NCBI GenBank assembly: GCA_013396525.1
Contig: VWYX01001255.1
Coordinates: 1-64,000 of the forward strand
DNA length: 64,000 bases
Reading direction: 5' to 3'
Source of the DNA: Chaetorhynchus papuensis
Taxonomy: Eukaryota > Chordata > Aves > Passeriformes > Rhipiduridae
Of this stretch, positions 51,055-63,624 are shown in pieces; position 1 is the first letter of the stretch, and the number at the start of each line of letters is the position of its first letter. The position numbers were made by a program, and so were the translations under genes. Under the pieces are notes generated by a model. That model was not told the origin of the DNA, searched no databases, and was given only the letters and a program-made list of their open reading frames with translations.

Positions 51055-52026
51055 AGTTTATTTTTCTTACAGCACACTGTACATCTAATCTCTTTTAAAA
51101 TAGTACCGCTGAAAATGTTCAGCATAATACTGGAAAGTAAGACAGTGCTTTATATCTCTTTCTAATTTCTACAGAACCACGTCTGTTACACATCCCACTC
51201 TTATCATTTTTACCTTCATTAGCAATTCCCTTGTCAGTATTCTATAAAAAAAGTACAAAATGAATACTTTTTTAGAAACATAAACTCAGCTGTCTCAGCT
51301 GTGTCTGTCAAACTGATATGTACCATCTTTATTTAGAAAACCAAGTCATCTTGTTGTTCCTTCAGTGAATATAAATATTGATATTTTATGTAAATAACTG
51401 CATAATATATTACATTAGAAAAATCCTTGTCATTTTTACTCCCAGACTATATAGTTGAATTATAGTTTAAAGATGTTTAGTACAATATTCTAATGGCCCC
51501 TCTTTTATGATCTTAGGTAGAGCTTTGCAAAGTAATGCTAAAATATTATTTAAAGGAAGCTAGCCTAGTAAATTACTAGAGAAACTTAGGCCTTTGTGAA
51601 ATATATATCAATATGTGACAAATGTGTAAGACTATATCTTCAAAGGAGTATTCAGTTTTCACTCAGGAGAAACAGGTCTTCTTGAGGGGAAATACTTTGT
51701 AGATTTTTTGGGATGTTATTTATAAAGTACAGAAATTTTGCACAGTTCATTTATAACAAACATTTTAGTTTCTGACTCATGTAGATCAGATTCAGTTCTC
51801 CCTCCTAATTTGAAAAGCGACTTATTCCTCTGAAGAACTGTTTTGGGGATTTCATATCTTAAATAAGCAGGTAAGTATGTGCTAGATTAGAAAAGATTGA
51901 GGTGAGTTGACTCTCTCTCACATTCCGTGAAATAATTCAAAATCTTGTTCCATTCCCATATTTTAAAAATCAAAGACCTGGAAAACATTAATTTCTAATT
52001 CATTGTTTTTTCTGTTATTTTAGCCA
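51055..52026. other. Unique AT-rich non-coding sequence
   Basis: Nothing recognised; stop codons are frequent in all frames. Confidence 0.65.
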
Positions 52027-52107
52027 TGGAATCATAGAATCATGGAGTATGCTGAGTTGGAAGGGACCCATCAGTATCATCAAGTCCAGCTCCTGGCCCT
52101 GCACAGT
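52027..52107 (-). mobile_element. CR1 LINE 3' end, short fragment
   Basis: On the plus strand 'ggaatcatagaatcatggag', 'gagttggaagggacccatca' and 'catcaagtccagctcctggc' is the reverse complement of an avian CR1 3' terminus. It includes the terminal attctatgattc-type repeat. Only about 80 bases are kept, the usual result of 5' truncation. Confidence 0.9.
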
Positions 52108-52806
52108 TGACTGCTAACTACTCGCTTTTAATAATTTTTAAGTCTATGCATTAGCTGAAAAGAAAAAGACTGGTGTAAAATGCAGTGTTTCCATCTCCTT
52201 AATGAAAAATTAATTATCCATTTCCTGGTTTGTAGTGTCCTGTAAGTGTGCCATATGACCATGGAAGAACCATCCTAGTGCATTTCATATGGATTCACAT
52301 TCGTATTATTTCGTACAGCCAAGGTCATATTTCTCTCTGCAACTTTCTACTTGTATTCCTGAATATCTTACACCTATTTATTTTTAACTAAATCTGTCTT
52401 AACAAAGTTTATAATGTTGTATAATATTGAGAAAATTTTCTCTTTGGTGTTATAAAAAGGAACTGATGTTTCACAACACCAGATGTCTTAAATCTGAAAA
52501 GTAAATCTGAAAGCAATTTTATTTGTCATTTTTCTCAGAGATTTTCAAGGGTTACCTTTAGCAAAATCCCATGCCAGTTAAAGTGAACTTGACAATACAG
52601 AATATATGAAGCATCTTCCCATTAAATCTTCTTATACAGCTTCTACTGAATTCAGAGGACTGATAGGTAGGGCTCACAACAGGAAAACTTTTAGGAATAC
52701 ATGTTTAGAAACAATTTACTCTCTGACTATCCAGGTCTCCAAGGACAAATTTAGCAATGGAAATGAGAGGAAGCAGTAAAAGTATTAAACGAAGCACTTG
52801 GAGATT

Positions 52807-52841
52807 TGTGTGTGTGCGTGCGTGTGTGTGTGTGTGTATGC
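52807..52841 (+). repeat. (TG)n microsatellite with CG interruptions
   Basis: Alternating purine-pyrimidine tract, mostly TG with two CG steps (gtgcgtgcgtgtg). This class of sequence can adopt Z-DNA. Confidence 0.9.
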
Positions 52842-54923
52842 AACATACTTGAATAGCCTCTTTGGAGTTCTCCATGTAGGCATATCCTAGGCACGTCAAC
52901 AACATGCTGAGTAATTAATATAGCTTAATGTATAACAGGAATTTTTCACAGAGCACAATCAGATCACCAAATTTAGCAATTTTGTCATGAGGAATATAAA
53001 ACATTTCATAAGTTTAAAGATCCAGACTCAGCAAAAACAATTATTAGAGTATCCTGAAATAAAGTCTTAGTCCTTTTATAAAATAATTACCAATATTTGC
53101 AATTTCTATTAGTGAATTAGTATTTGGGATTCTTACTGAAAATCTTCAGAGCCTAACAAATATTAACTTGTTGGTTGTCCATCATTGACACTGCAATTTG
53201 TCTGCACACAGAAACTCATAACTGAGGCTTAAAGTAAGAGTCATTTTGTATTTGAAACCCTTACATCATACCCTCTTTTAAAGTGATGGAAGTGTTATGG
53301 GGCTATTGCTAGAGTGTTTTTGATGCAGCACTTTTTGAAAGCAGCAGATCATTAAAATTAACATCAGGTTTAATATTAATGATAGAATTTACAGGGTGGT
53401 ATTAAAATTTAAATGAACAGAGTACTGTGCACATACCAGTTGTGCACATGAATATAAAATGGAATATCTCATATGGGAGTTTATTCTCCATACCTGTGCA
53501 ATTTTGACTGCATATCTCTGCTCAGGAGAGATCTAAGCAAGAGATCACTCAAGCCCCTTCACAAATTCTTTGTTTAAATGTTATTTTCTAGAGCTGAAAC
53601 CTTGGAAGTACTTTGGTTTTACAGTTCACCTCTTAGAGGTATAGTATAAAGTCTTTACAAAGACTCTGAAAATAACCCTTTTATATAAAGAAAAAAAAAA
53701 TTAAAAACAAAGACCTAAAATAATACCTGCGTGCATTTTTGCAAATAGCATTTCTTGCTGCACTTCTTCAAAACTAGGTGACATTTTTCCAGGGTATGTA
53801 TTCCCAAAGGACACGACACAGACTTTGTCTTAGCAGCTGCTGCAAAGTTATACATGAATACTGTCCAAGAATGCACAGCTCCTCCCCATATACGCACAGA
53901 GCCAGAACAGCTTCTTCCAGTGGTTCCCACTGCAACAACCAACAGGATACACAGGCTCTGAGGTTTATGATCCCTGCTTAAAAAGCAGCATATGGCCATC
54001 CTACATCTGTGCGTACATCTTCACCACAGGGGCACAGCTTCTGTGTGGAATCAGAATTTCTTTTCCCTACATTGTTCCCATGACTAAATATTCGTATATT
54101 ATGAAAATGTGTCTCTGCCTGACCCTTTCCTACTTCTGTGAACCTTCTGGGTCTGTTCAGCTGCTAATTCCAGAGGCAGAGGTTTGGGTGAAGGAATGCT
54201 GATTTTTAAAATTGAAATGGGGTTAATAACCTATTACTGTCACAGAATTTCCTGAATTGCCTCAGCTGTAAAATCAAAAAGTTACATTTTGGTGGAGCAC
54301 AGGGCTCAAAACATTTTTAGGGTTTTTTTTTCAAACTTCAGTGCTAATAGTTGTGCAGCTAATTAATATTGAGATAAATAACTGCAGTATTCTTGATAGT
54401 TGACACAAACAGTAGCGCTGCAGAATAAACCCTTAGTATGACCAGAAATGGCAGAATCTTCATTTTATTGAGCAAATTAGAGTGTACATTTAGAGATAAG
54501 TATCAGTTTTGAGTACCAGACTGTTCTCTGCAGGAACAGTTTAGTCTGAAGTTTAAACCTTTCTGTACATGTGCCAAATGGGAGCAGCTTCATGCATAGA
54601 TTCATCAAAGTGCCCTTTTCTACAGAGTATGGATAGGAGCATACAAATTGGTTTCACATACAGATGAACACAATTTCTTTTTTAATCTGCATTCTTTTTC
54701 TTCATATAAAAACTATCACTCTCTTCTCCCATCAGTGAAAGCTTGCTTAATCTGCAATTTGGAAGTAAAGGCTTGCACAAATAAATTTGGGAAAGTCATT
54801 GAAATATCAAACATGAAGTTCCTCTTTATTTCCTTTTTTTTCCTTTTCTTTTCCTAGCTTTCATTTCTTTCCATTTTAGTTCTTGATTCATGTGGCTAAA
54901 TTCAATGTGTCCTTACAGTATGG

Positions 54924-54960
54924 AATATATATATATATATGTAAGTATGTATGTATATAG
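54924..54960 (+). repeat. (AT)n followed by ATGT-type microsatellite
   Basis: About 17 bases of alternating AT, then 'gtaagtatgtatgtatatag'. Confidence 0.9.
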
Positions 54961-57013
54961 ATGAAATGAAAACCTACTGAATAGAAGTTGTGTGCTGTGA
55001 AAACAAATTAACTTTTGTTTTTTTCCACAAGTATCCTTTTAGTGACAGTTATGCATATATAATAAATCAAATAAATGACTTGAATCATAAGCCTTATTGC
55101 AGGTTCCTATTCTTTAAAGAAAACTGTTCTTGATTCTCTGTTTTTTCTCATAAAGAGGAAAAATAAAATAATCATGTAATTAAAATCTAAGGACTTCACA
55201 GATAAGAAAAAAAATATCATTTAATGAAAAGCATTGTGGGGTAGGATCATATTTTATTGAGTATCATGTCCTGAGTTCCTGAGGTTGGAAGGGTCAGCTG
55301 TATCATGAAAAAGGTATATTCTGTCACAGTTCTGTGTATATTGGCATAAGATAAAGCTTGTGATGTCTTTGTGTTGGAAAGAGAATTTTTCATGCCAACA
55401 AGTGAGGACAGAGTGGCTTGGAATGGGAAGTGAGAATTCAAGGAACTTTGATACCACAAAGTTTTCATGTTCGGTGCAGATGAATATGTGTTTTTAACTC
55501 TCCATTCATCAATACTCTACTTAGATAGATCCTGCCTTGTACTTCCATGAAATACAGGATTGTCACTTCCAACTTGACCTCTCTGTTGGCAGCAGCAGTA
55601 GAGCTGTCTCAGCATCAGGGTCTGAAGGCCAGATCAGTGCATTTCATGCTCTAGGAAAGCAGGTTGTTAGTCAGCCTGCTCACAATGATACAACTATGTA
55701 AAACTAGCCCTGGCTAATTTTAACCCACTGCAGCTGTGATCTGCAACCAGGGGCTCTGACAACCAATAAAATATAAATAGTGGTAATTGAAGTTATTGAG
55801 CTGATCTAAATTTCAGCATTACATAAACAATATTACAGCTGCATTGAGGATTGCTTCTCAACTCCTTCTAGAACCAAGTGTATTGTAGAGGTTCCACAGG
55901 ATCTCATTGCTCTTATCTAAATTTTTCCTGAAAGGCCATTTACTCATCAGAGGATCCTTTCACTCACTGTCTCTCACCTAAGCATGGTTAATCTGTAGCA
56001 GTACCTATCTCCAGGCATGCATTGTACAGCTCTGCCTTAAACAGGTGAGCTAATCTTCCTTAATCAATGAAATCACAGTCACTCCTGATTTTGGTGAACT
56101 CTCTGTATTTTCACTGGGTGAAAAATGTTCATGTACAACGCAATTCAGTTTCTGACTCTGTCAGACCAGAAGCAAAGCCTCTGCAATGGAAGCATTCGAG
56201 ATATGTTGTTGGTTCTGTGTGAGCATTAACAAATCCAGAGATGAGGCTTTGTCCCTCCTTCTCTGAGTGTGAAACTTACAACATTTCACCTACTTTTTAA
56301 TATTTTTTTAGCAGCAATGGCAAGCAGAAGCAGTAGAAGTGTGAAACTGTCAAGATTCTGACTAAATTGTAACAGAAACTGTCATTCCTACACAGCAAGT
56401 TGTATTTCAGGATAACAAAGTACTTTAAGAAGTAAACATAGAGGTCACTCCCTGGGGTAGTGGGCTCTGGCTATCTTTGGAAAAGAATACAGAAGCCCTT
56501 TATTACATACAGTATATCTTCAAACCACTATTTCAAGAAGAAAATGAAAAATGTCAGTTTTCACAGATAAAGGAAAGCTTACAGTTTTGACCTCACAACT
56601 AGGCAGTATTGAAAGCCCATTAGACTGAATTCTACTAAAATGAGAGAACAAATGGAAGTATCACTAAGTCAAGTAATAGTCATTGGTCCTGCTTTGGCTG
56701 AGCATTAATAGAAATTTTCATTATATTTCATTCTTTCATTTTTTTCTTTTTTTTTCTCCTAGTCAGGTAATCATTCCTCTGCATAAGAAACTGTAATCTC
56801 TTTAGCCACTTAATACACATGCAGTTCAAGTTTCACTTTGCAGGCCCTAGACATCCTTTCAAAAAGAAAAAGGCCCCCTCCACCCCCAAAAAAAGAACAC
56901 ACAGTGAAATTGTTCAAGGCCTGAAACAAACAAAAATGAACTCTTTAATCCTAAATATTCTCTCCAAGATGACGGTGTCAAGTGTCTAATAGTACTAAGG
57001 CATGAACATTAGC

Positions 57014-57033
57014 TTTTTTTTTTTTTTTTTTTT
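57014..57033 (+). repeat. Poly(T) run, 20 T
   Basis: Uninterrupted run of 20 T followed by ggtggcc. Confidence 0.95.
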
Positions 57034-57834
57034 GGTGGCCATAAATGGAAAAACTGTAACCTCACCCGACAATAAAAGTGTCTTTCCCATCTTTCAGATC
57101 TTCAGCTCAAACACCAATAACTTCTTCTCCAAGTCACAAAGGTTGTTCCTCTGGCACAAGGAAAATGTTCATCCCTCCTTGCTTCAGTCAGGCATATCCC
57201 CACTTTCAGCAGTTCTTACTATTTCAAATATCTGCAAAGGGTAAGAGAAGCCTGGACCAATTTTCTCACAGAAATTTGGAAAGGAGAGAAATTCTGGGAA
57301 GGAAGAGGTCCCCAGCTGAAACGTGTACCAGCCCATGATTATCCCCTCACTGCTGTCAGCTGTGCCGTTACCTTCTAGGCACAGGCTGTAGCTCATATCC
57401 ACTTCTCACCGGGATTTCTGCATCTTACTACAAATGCCTCTAAACTTGTGTTTTGACATTAGCTACAGTCATAATGAGTAATGGGAAGTAGCTGTTATAC
57501 ATTTTATAGAATTCATGGAGCATGTATTTGCTTTTGGCATGCAGTCCAGCAGAGAACTGCAAGATTAAGTAGTTACATCTTGCAAGCTGAGAGGCACATT
57601 TGCTGTATCGTTAATAAACATCATGGCTTTGAGTGTATTTAAATTAATATAATTTGTTAAATCTTTCCGTACAGGAAATCAATTTTACTAGGGTACAGAC
57701 AAAAAGTTAATCAAGCTTAGTCAGAAGAAAATTGGCCTTTTCAATTTTGTTTACAGTAAAATAACCCCATAGATTTTTAGCAAAAAAAGAAAAATCAGCA
57801 GCTGAAATAGTGAAGTAAGCTCTGAGTTGCATAA
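57034..57834. other. Unique non-coding sequence
   Basis: 57040-57400 is open in two plus frames and one minus frame for 70-86 codons and is GC-richer than its surroundings. No recognised protein and no clear donor/acceptor pair. Confidence 0.5.
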
Positions 57835-58086
57835 AAGATTTCTGAAAAATCAGGAAGGCGACAGGTTTTTTTTGCAGTTTCTACTGAAGTTTCTCGAATT
57901 ACACAGGGAGTTACAAGTACAGCTTCTGTTGACACTAATGGAATGTCAATGAAAACACAGCTCTTGAAGTGCTCTGTGCTCGGAGGAGTTCGTGCTGTGA
58001 AAGTATTGCTCCCAAATAATTTTGGTTTATGTCGTATGCCCAAGGCAAATCAGAAGTTTTTTCTCATCATTACCAAAGTATTGATG
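57835..58086 (+). other. Coding-like segment open on both strands, unidentified
   Basis: On the plus strand 84 codons are open between a TAA (57832-57834) and a TAA (58087-58089). An acceptor-like gttttttttgcag lies inside it at about 57864-57876. Peptide features include EVSRITQGVTSTASVDTNGM and a Leu/Val-rich stretch. The minus strand is also open at 57795-58043 (82 codons), with an acceptor-like ctttcacag and a Ser/Thr/Val-rich product. Five CpG dinucleotides are kept within about 200 bases, unusual for this AT-rich area. Neither strand has a convincing donor, and I recognise neither peptide. It may be an old exon or retrocopy, a conserved non-coding element, or chance. Confidence 0.15.
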
Positions 58087-58775
58087 TAAAAACATAGATA
58101 TAAAACAGTCATCTACAAGGCGGAACTCCCCCTGAAAAAGCAACTGTTTGTCCTGATCTGTCTCTCAGCAGTCTTAGCCAAATGGCTGCTGTGGAGGAGA
58201 AGTATCGGGATTTTTAAGTGTCTTCATTTTGCCTTTTGAAAAATATATAAACCAGAAATAGGTACTGGCAGGGACCAAATCAGAAAGAAAACAGAAGCAA
58301 GGAATAGACTTCCTGACTCTCTGCTGTAGGTGGTCATGATTAATTTGCCAGAAGACATTCCCAGATGGTGGAACACACCCTTACAATTTTTATTTCAGTG
58401 GCAGAAATGAGACTTATTTATAATTGTATGTTTCCACTTTTTAAAGTTTCCCAAGGCACTCTATTCACAGTTCATATCCACTTAAACTCATTCCTGAAAT
58501 AAAATAGGGCAATAACAACCTCAGAGTGGCTGGAGAGGACATCCATTGCATGTCTGCCTTGTTTCCCTCCAGCACCTGGAGCAGCAGCAGCAGGAAGAAT
58601 TGGGCCTTTTCTTTCTTTATTTCAAGCTCTCGCCTACAATGATATCTCCCTGTTTATGACAGTCACTTTCAGAGGCTGCATTAACATAATCTAAATCTGA
58701 CTAGTTGCCAAAGTCTTCTTCTGCAATGATGCCACACTATTTCTTGATTACTTAGACATAAATAAATGCACTCTT

Positions 58776-58793
58776 TATATATATATATATATA
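58776..58793 (+). repeat. (TA)n microsatellite
   Basis: About nine TA units. Confidence 0.9.
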
Positions 58794-59361
58794 ATCTTGA
58801 TGATTTCTGGTCTGATACTCTAGATTCATAGCAATGATAAACCAAACTACCTGGGCTTGCAGTTAGCATGAGTTTTGTATTTTGTATATGCAAAGCAGAG
58901 GAAAGAGGAGCTTAGAAAATTTTTAGTTTTGTATTCAGCCACTGTCTTTTTTCAATTTGACTTCTGACATCGTTTTGCCTTTAATCAGGATTCATATTAT
59001 TGTCTTGCCTCAGATTACCTTTCCAACTTTTTCAAATCATTAAAATAGAAACTCTAAAATTGAACCTCAGAAGACATATCTCTATATATTTCTCAGTATT
59101 TTTTCCTTCCTTGTATCAATCACTGAGACTAGACTGCAAAGTAAATATTAATCCTCATTGCTCTTTTCCCCTCACATTCATGCTTTCACTACCATCCTCA
59201 CAAATTTACACATCTCTTATGTATCCACTTCTTGTTTCCCTTTTCTTTTCTTTTTTCAAGTTGGTCCTTCCTTCTTAGAGTTTAATTTTACATATTGACC
59301 TCCATATATTTAAGCCTTAATTGACTTCTGCAATATTTTTGTGGAACAAAAATTTTCTTTC

Positions 59362-59381
59362 TTTTTTTTTTTTTTTTTTTT
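59362..59381 (+). repeat. Poly(T) run, 20 T
   Basis: Uninterrupted run of 20 T inside a pyrimidine-rich stretch. Confidence 0.95.
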
Positions 59382-62301
59382 GGTAGTTCCATGCTTTATT
59401 CTGTGTCAGGTTCTGGCTCTATGTCCTTGCTTTTGAAATTCCGCACGATATCCTTTCCACAGTGGTCATGGCTCTCACCTTCATCACCAGCTCTGCTCTC
59501 TACACTCTGCCCACATGGTCTCCTTTTTTCCTTACAAACAAAATTAGCACCTTTTTTTCCCTTTTTTTTTCCTCCTTTTTCAGCAGGCTAAATCACTCAT
59601 CCCTTTAGAATTTTTGATGATTGATATTTTGGAGCTGCTATTCTAGCAGCAAGACCATTTCCTTTAAATTAATCTGTACTAGTGAACCTGATTTCTAGGA
59701 ATCCAGTTCACTTTTTCACAAATTGCCCAGAAATAAATAGTAGTCATATCATCAGGAAATATCCACCAATGATTAAAGCCTTACTGAAAGTCAATGCTCA
59801 GTAGTGATGTTGAGGAAAGATGTTCTGGTACAATTACAGAATTGGAGTTGGATTGACTTTTTGCTTAAGGCTCCAACTCCCGCTAGAGAGCTTAAGTGAT
59901 TCTGTGTACATGACAAGATCATAACCCCTGAAGTTAGATCTACAATAATTGTAATTATTGCCCACAGAAACATAACAGTTCACTTAAATCTTCAAGACTT
60001 CAGTAGCTATATTGAGCTCATTTTTGTAATTATGGTTCTAGTGACAAAATTTCTGTGGATGGGGAAAAAAGCTCTTCTGACTGAATGTTTCATTTCTCTT
60101 TCAGAGTTGCACTGTCGATGAATAGTTTGATGTTTGTATCTAGCATTTCAGATTTTTTTATATTCCTGTCTTTACAAGTCCTTAGTCTGTCCACATGCCC
60201 AGTCTTGAATCATATCCACCCAGAGCACAGCAGGCCCTCAAAATATCTTCTCTCTTCAGCAGCATGGCCAGCAGCTCTCTGTTGTATGTCTCAGGGTATG
60301 GTGGAGAGTGTGTGGGAGAGACTGAGGATAAAAGCCTTCTGGGATAGCAGGCTGCAGTCCTGCTTGTATCTCTGGTTGCAAGAAATCACAGGAGAAAATC
60401 ATCCCCAGAACTGCGGGTGGTTTTCATTTCACAAAGTTCCTTTGGCTCACCCCAAAAGAGAACAAAGGAGCAAAAAGTATATATACAAGGCAGATGGGCA
60501 GGAGACCAGGAATTGGAAATGAGGCCATATTGAATGTATCTCACAGAAAATACATGGGAAAAGTTCACCAACTTGACTTTTAGAGTTTTTTCCCAAACTG
60601 AAGAAAATCCTTTTTTTGGTGAAATCAGTGGATTATAGCTCATGAACACTTGAATTCCAATCTAAAAGAATGCTAGGAAAAAAATAGTCTCTTTTGTCCC
60701 TCTTTTCTCCCTGTTATATGAAATACAGATAAGATGACCTGACATGAATGGCCTGGCATGAAATAGGTCTCCCCATGGTGTGGAATACAGCCTCTGCATT
60801 CCATGGGACTGGTGGTGAATCAAAACCTGTCTGCCAAAACTGGGGAGTTGTATCCTGTCAGTGTAGAAAATATTTAGCAGTTCTAAATTGTGAGACACAT
60901 AAAACCTAGTTTTATGTACTGTGACATCCCTATCAGAGTTTCCTGTCACAAAACCCGTGCAATCCTAGAAAATGACATAAACATTTATAGTGTATATTAA
61001 AATGCTATTTGCTTTATGACCAATTGTCTGCTTTGAAATTGAATGAACAATGTCCTGATAGTACTAACTTTACTAGCACTAGTTTCCAACAGAACAAATT
61101 ATACATTATGGACTAACTAAAAGGTTTTTTCTCCTTAAGTAAAAGATCTCCCCATTCCTTCTTTATTTGATTAGGATTTTGAGTAGTGGAAAACAAAATC
61201 AGCAGGCAGACTTCATTAATGTCTCAGGGTTCAGGAACAGTACATTTTTAAAAATAAATTTTGTGTTTTATTTATTAAGAACTTGGAAGAAAGAAACTGC
61301 TTAAATAGCTTAAATATCTTTTCCTTTCTCAGAATTATGCTCCTAGGTGCTTGTCAATTTTTAACAACATTTTCAAAGAAACACAGGGCAATTCAATCAG
61401 CTGGTCCCCATTGTTTGAGAATCTTTTAGTTCTCCTTAAAATCATTTACATTTTAGTTTAAATACTAATCTATACTCCCTCCCCTCATCTATACTTTATG
61501 TCATTTCCTTTATATTTTTAGAGTACATGGAAGACAACATCAAAATCAAGGAACTAATTGTATTTCTAGTTTGCAAGATCTGGTTTTCGACCATTTAAAT
61601 GATTATTTGTCTTTCTGATTTTAGAGCTACCCTCTTTTCCAGAATCATTGATGTGATTTTTTTTTTCGTCATATCTTAAACTAAATTTATCTTAAAATTA
61701 ACCAGAAACAAATTCCTGCAGAATTGTCAGCACACTTTTTCACACATATGGACAAGTATCTCACAGACAGCCATGGCAGGAGTGTGTCCAAGTAATCAAG
61801 AAGAACAGCACCAAGCATGCCTCCAGGTGAAGAGGCACAGTAAATTTTTAACTCCCTGGCACCAGGTTACACACTAAAGTATTACCAGACTCATCATCAT
61901 AATAGAAAAGATGGAAAATGGGTGCTCTCTGCCAAAGGCCAATGTCAGGTATTACATCAGGCTTCTGTGTAGGAGTGAGAAATCACCTCCCTGAGATTAC
62001 ACTGCCACTTTGTTGTCATGAATTGTGAAGGAAAACCAGCCACCCTATTTTTATAAGCCTGTAAAACACTGAAGCCCCTAGTGGAGCTGCCTGCAGGCTG
62101 CATAGATGCACATAATGTGCTGCATAACAGAGCACATTAAATTCCAAAGGGGAGAGCTTCGGCATCTCTGGCTGATTTCCCAACAGGTCTGAAGCCTTAT
62201 AGAAAGAACAAGATGTTCAGACAAGAAGTGAAGAGCACTCTGTTCATAATAGCAACAGAATACATAATGACCAACAGTAAGGGAAGAATGAATATATAGA
62301 G

Positions 62302-62661
62302 CTACGTGCAAGGTATGCAGCAAGTCCTACCTTGGCTTGCAGACCACTTAGAGCTAAATTCAGTGCCCGCCCTGGCAGTAACACAATTAGTGGTCCAAAT
62401 GCTGCAGCCATGAATACAGAGCCTGTACTTGCCATCTACACATCGCATGCCAAGATCATTTACTTTGCTGAGAAGAGAATCGCAGTATCTAAGTGGCCCT
62501 GCTGAGCCATTCCAGTATCCAGGCACACTGCAAAGTAGGCCACTCTCAGCATGACTGTGGAATTTTCTTTTATATATACTATCCATATGGTAAAAATAAG
62601 ACCCAGATTTCGCAAAGAGCTCTGTACAGCCAGACTTGCTTTTTAAGCTGAACCAGGTCAC
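62302..62661 (-). other. Possible exon-like open frame, unidentified
   Basis: A 119-codon minus-strand frame is Cys-rich in its middle (GMRCVDGKYRLCIHGCS region). An overlapping minus frame at 62244-62435 begins with ATG and has a hydrophobic, Ala/Leu-rich start (MASTGSVFMAAAFGPLIVLL). A donor-like caag|gtagga falls at about 62325-62333 and is compatible with either frame. Acceptor-like tttgcag and gtgtag lie upstream, but neither has a strong pyrimidine tract. The 119-codon frame starts at GTG. I recognise neither product, and chance remains likely. Confidence 0.15.
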
Positions 62662-63624
62662 TGTTTTGTTGATGCAGTTTCATGCTTAGGAACTGCACTG
62701 AATTGAAGACACTAGCTGTAATGCCAGATACTTTATTACATGATTTTCTGGAAGTAGTCATCTGCATATCCTTGGAGCAATCATTATAGATGAAAAATCA
62801 TACCTGCAGATACAGAAAAAGACTAAATTAAGACAGGCACTAAAGGTCCTAGTTGCTGGTATCATTTGTCACTGCACAAAAATCAATGATTACTTTAAAA
62901 AGTCATCTTATCTATGTGCAGTGCAAAGTAAAGATACAAAACACCTCGAGAATTCTCTATATGAGTCTCTTGACACCTTAAAACTTTTTCAGGAGTGAAG
63001 AACTCTATTCATATTATCTTTGAAACCTACTGCTCCCCAGCTGGGATCATGTGGGAAAGGCATGAGAGGTCTGTTCAATTTCTGTGTAATAATTTCTGAG
63101 TCTGAAAGTGGTCCTCCCTGAATATCAGGTCAGTAACACAAAAAAAATCTCCAAATATACATTGTAAGCATATAATGAAACCATGTGCATGCTGTATCAA
63201 CATTATGTCAAACTACACATTTATCAACAATCATGGTAGTTCATTAATTTTTCCTGAGGTTCTTGACCATCTTGACAATAATCCAGTGGATACTCTTGTT
63301 TTCTCAATATCCTTCTTGAAATGGCCCAAAAGTGGACGAATATCAGGTGTGAGTGAACTGTGTCACAACTGTGACAGCAAGGGAAATAACAACTACAAAA
63401 ATTTTCTTTGATCCACTGGCAATGCTCCTTTTAATGTTTCTCTGAGTTTCATCTAAACTGGTTTGTGAGGTTTGTCTTATTTGAAATGAGAGCAAAATAT
63501 TGGCTGATATTCAAACCGGCGTCAACTCTGACTGCTCAGGTTTTCTTTGACAGGTTTGCTACTTAGTCTGTCAGCTCCCAGCCCGTGAAGATTTACATAG
63601 TTCTTTTTCTCAGGGCTGAGATAT
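62662..63624. other. Unique AT-rich non-coding sequence
   Basis: Nothing recognised. The adjoining CR1 fragment may extend leftwards into about 63540-63624, but the match is too weak to call. Confidence 0.55.

Larger units (their letters stand above)
52108..57013. other. Unique AT-rich non-coding sequence with microsatellites
   Basis: No gene recognised. Contains a (TG)n with CG interruptions and an (AT)n/(ATGT)n run, listed separately. 53770-54050 is GC-richer with open frames on both strands (94 codons minus, 67 plus) but no known motif. Confidence 0.55.
58090..62301. other. Unique AT-rich non-coding sequence
   Basis: No gene assigned. The longest open frame in the window lies here: 145 codons, true ATG, plus strand 60085-60522. 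Its product is hydrophobic at the start and basic at the end, without a known motif, and its length is close to what chance gives. T runs occur at 59362-59381 and 59554-59578. Confidence 0.55.

Noticed and set aside
60085..60522. 145-codon ATG open frame, longest in the window
   Set aside because: Length is near the chance maximum for 64 kb of six-frame AT-rich DNA. It has no motif, no promoter or poly(A) context and no recognised homologue.
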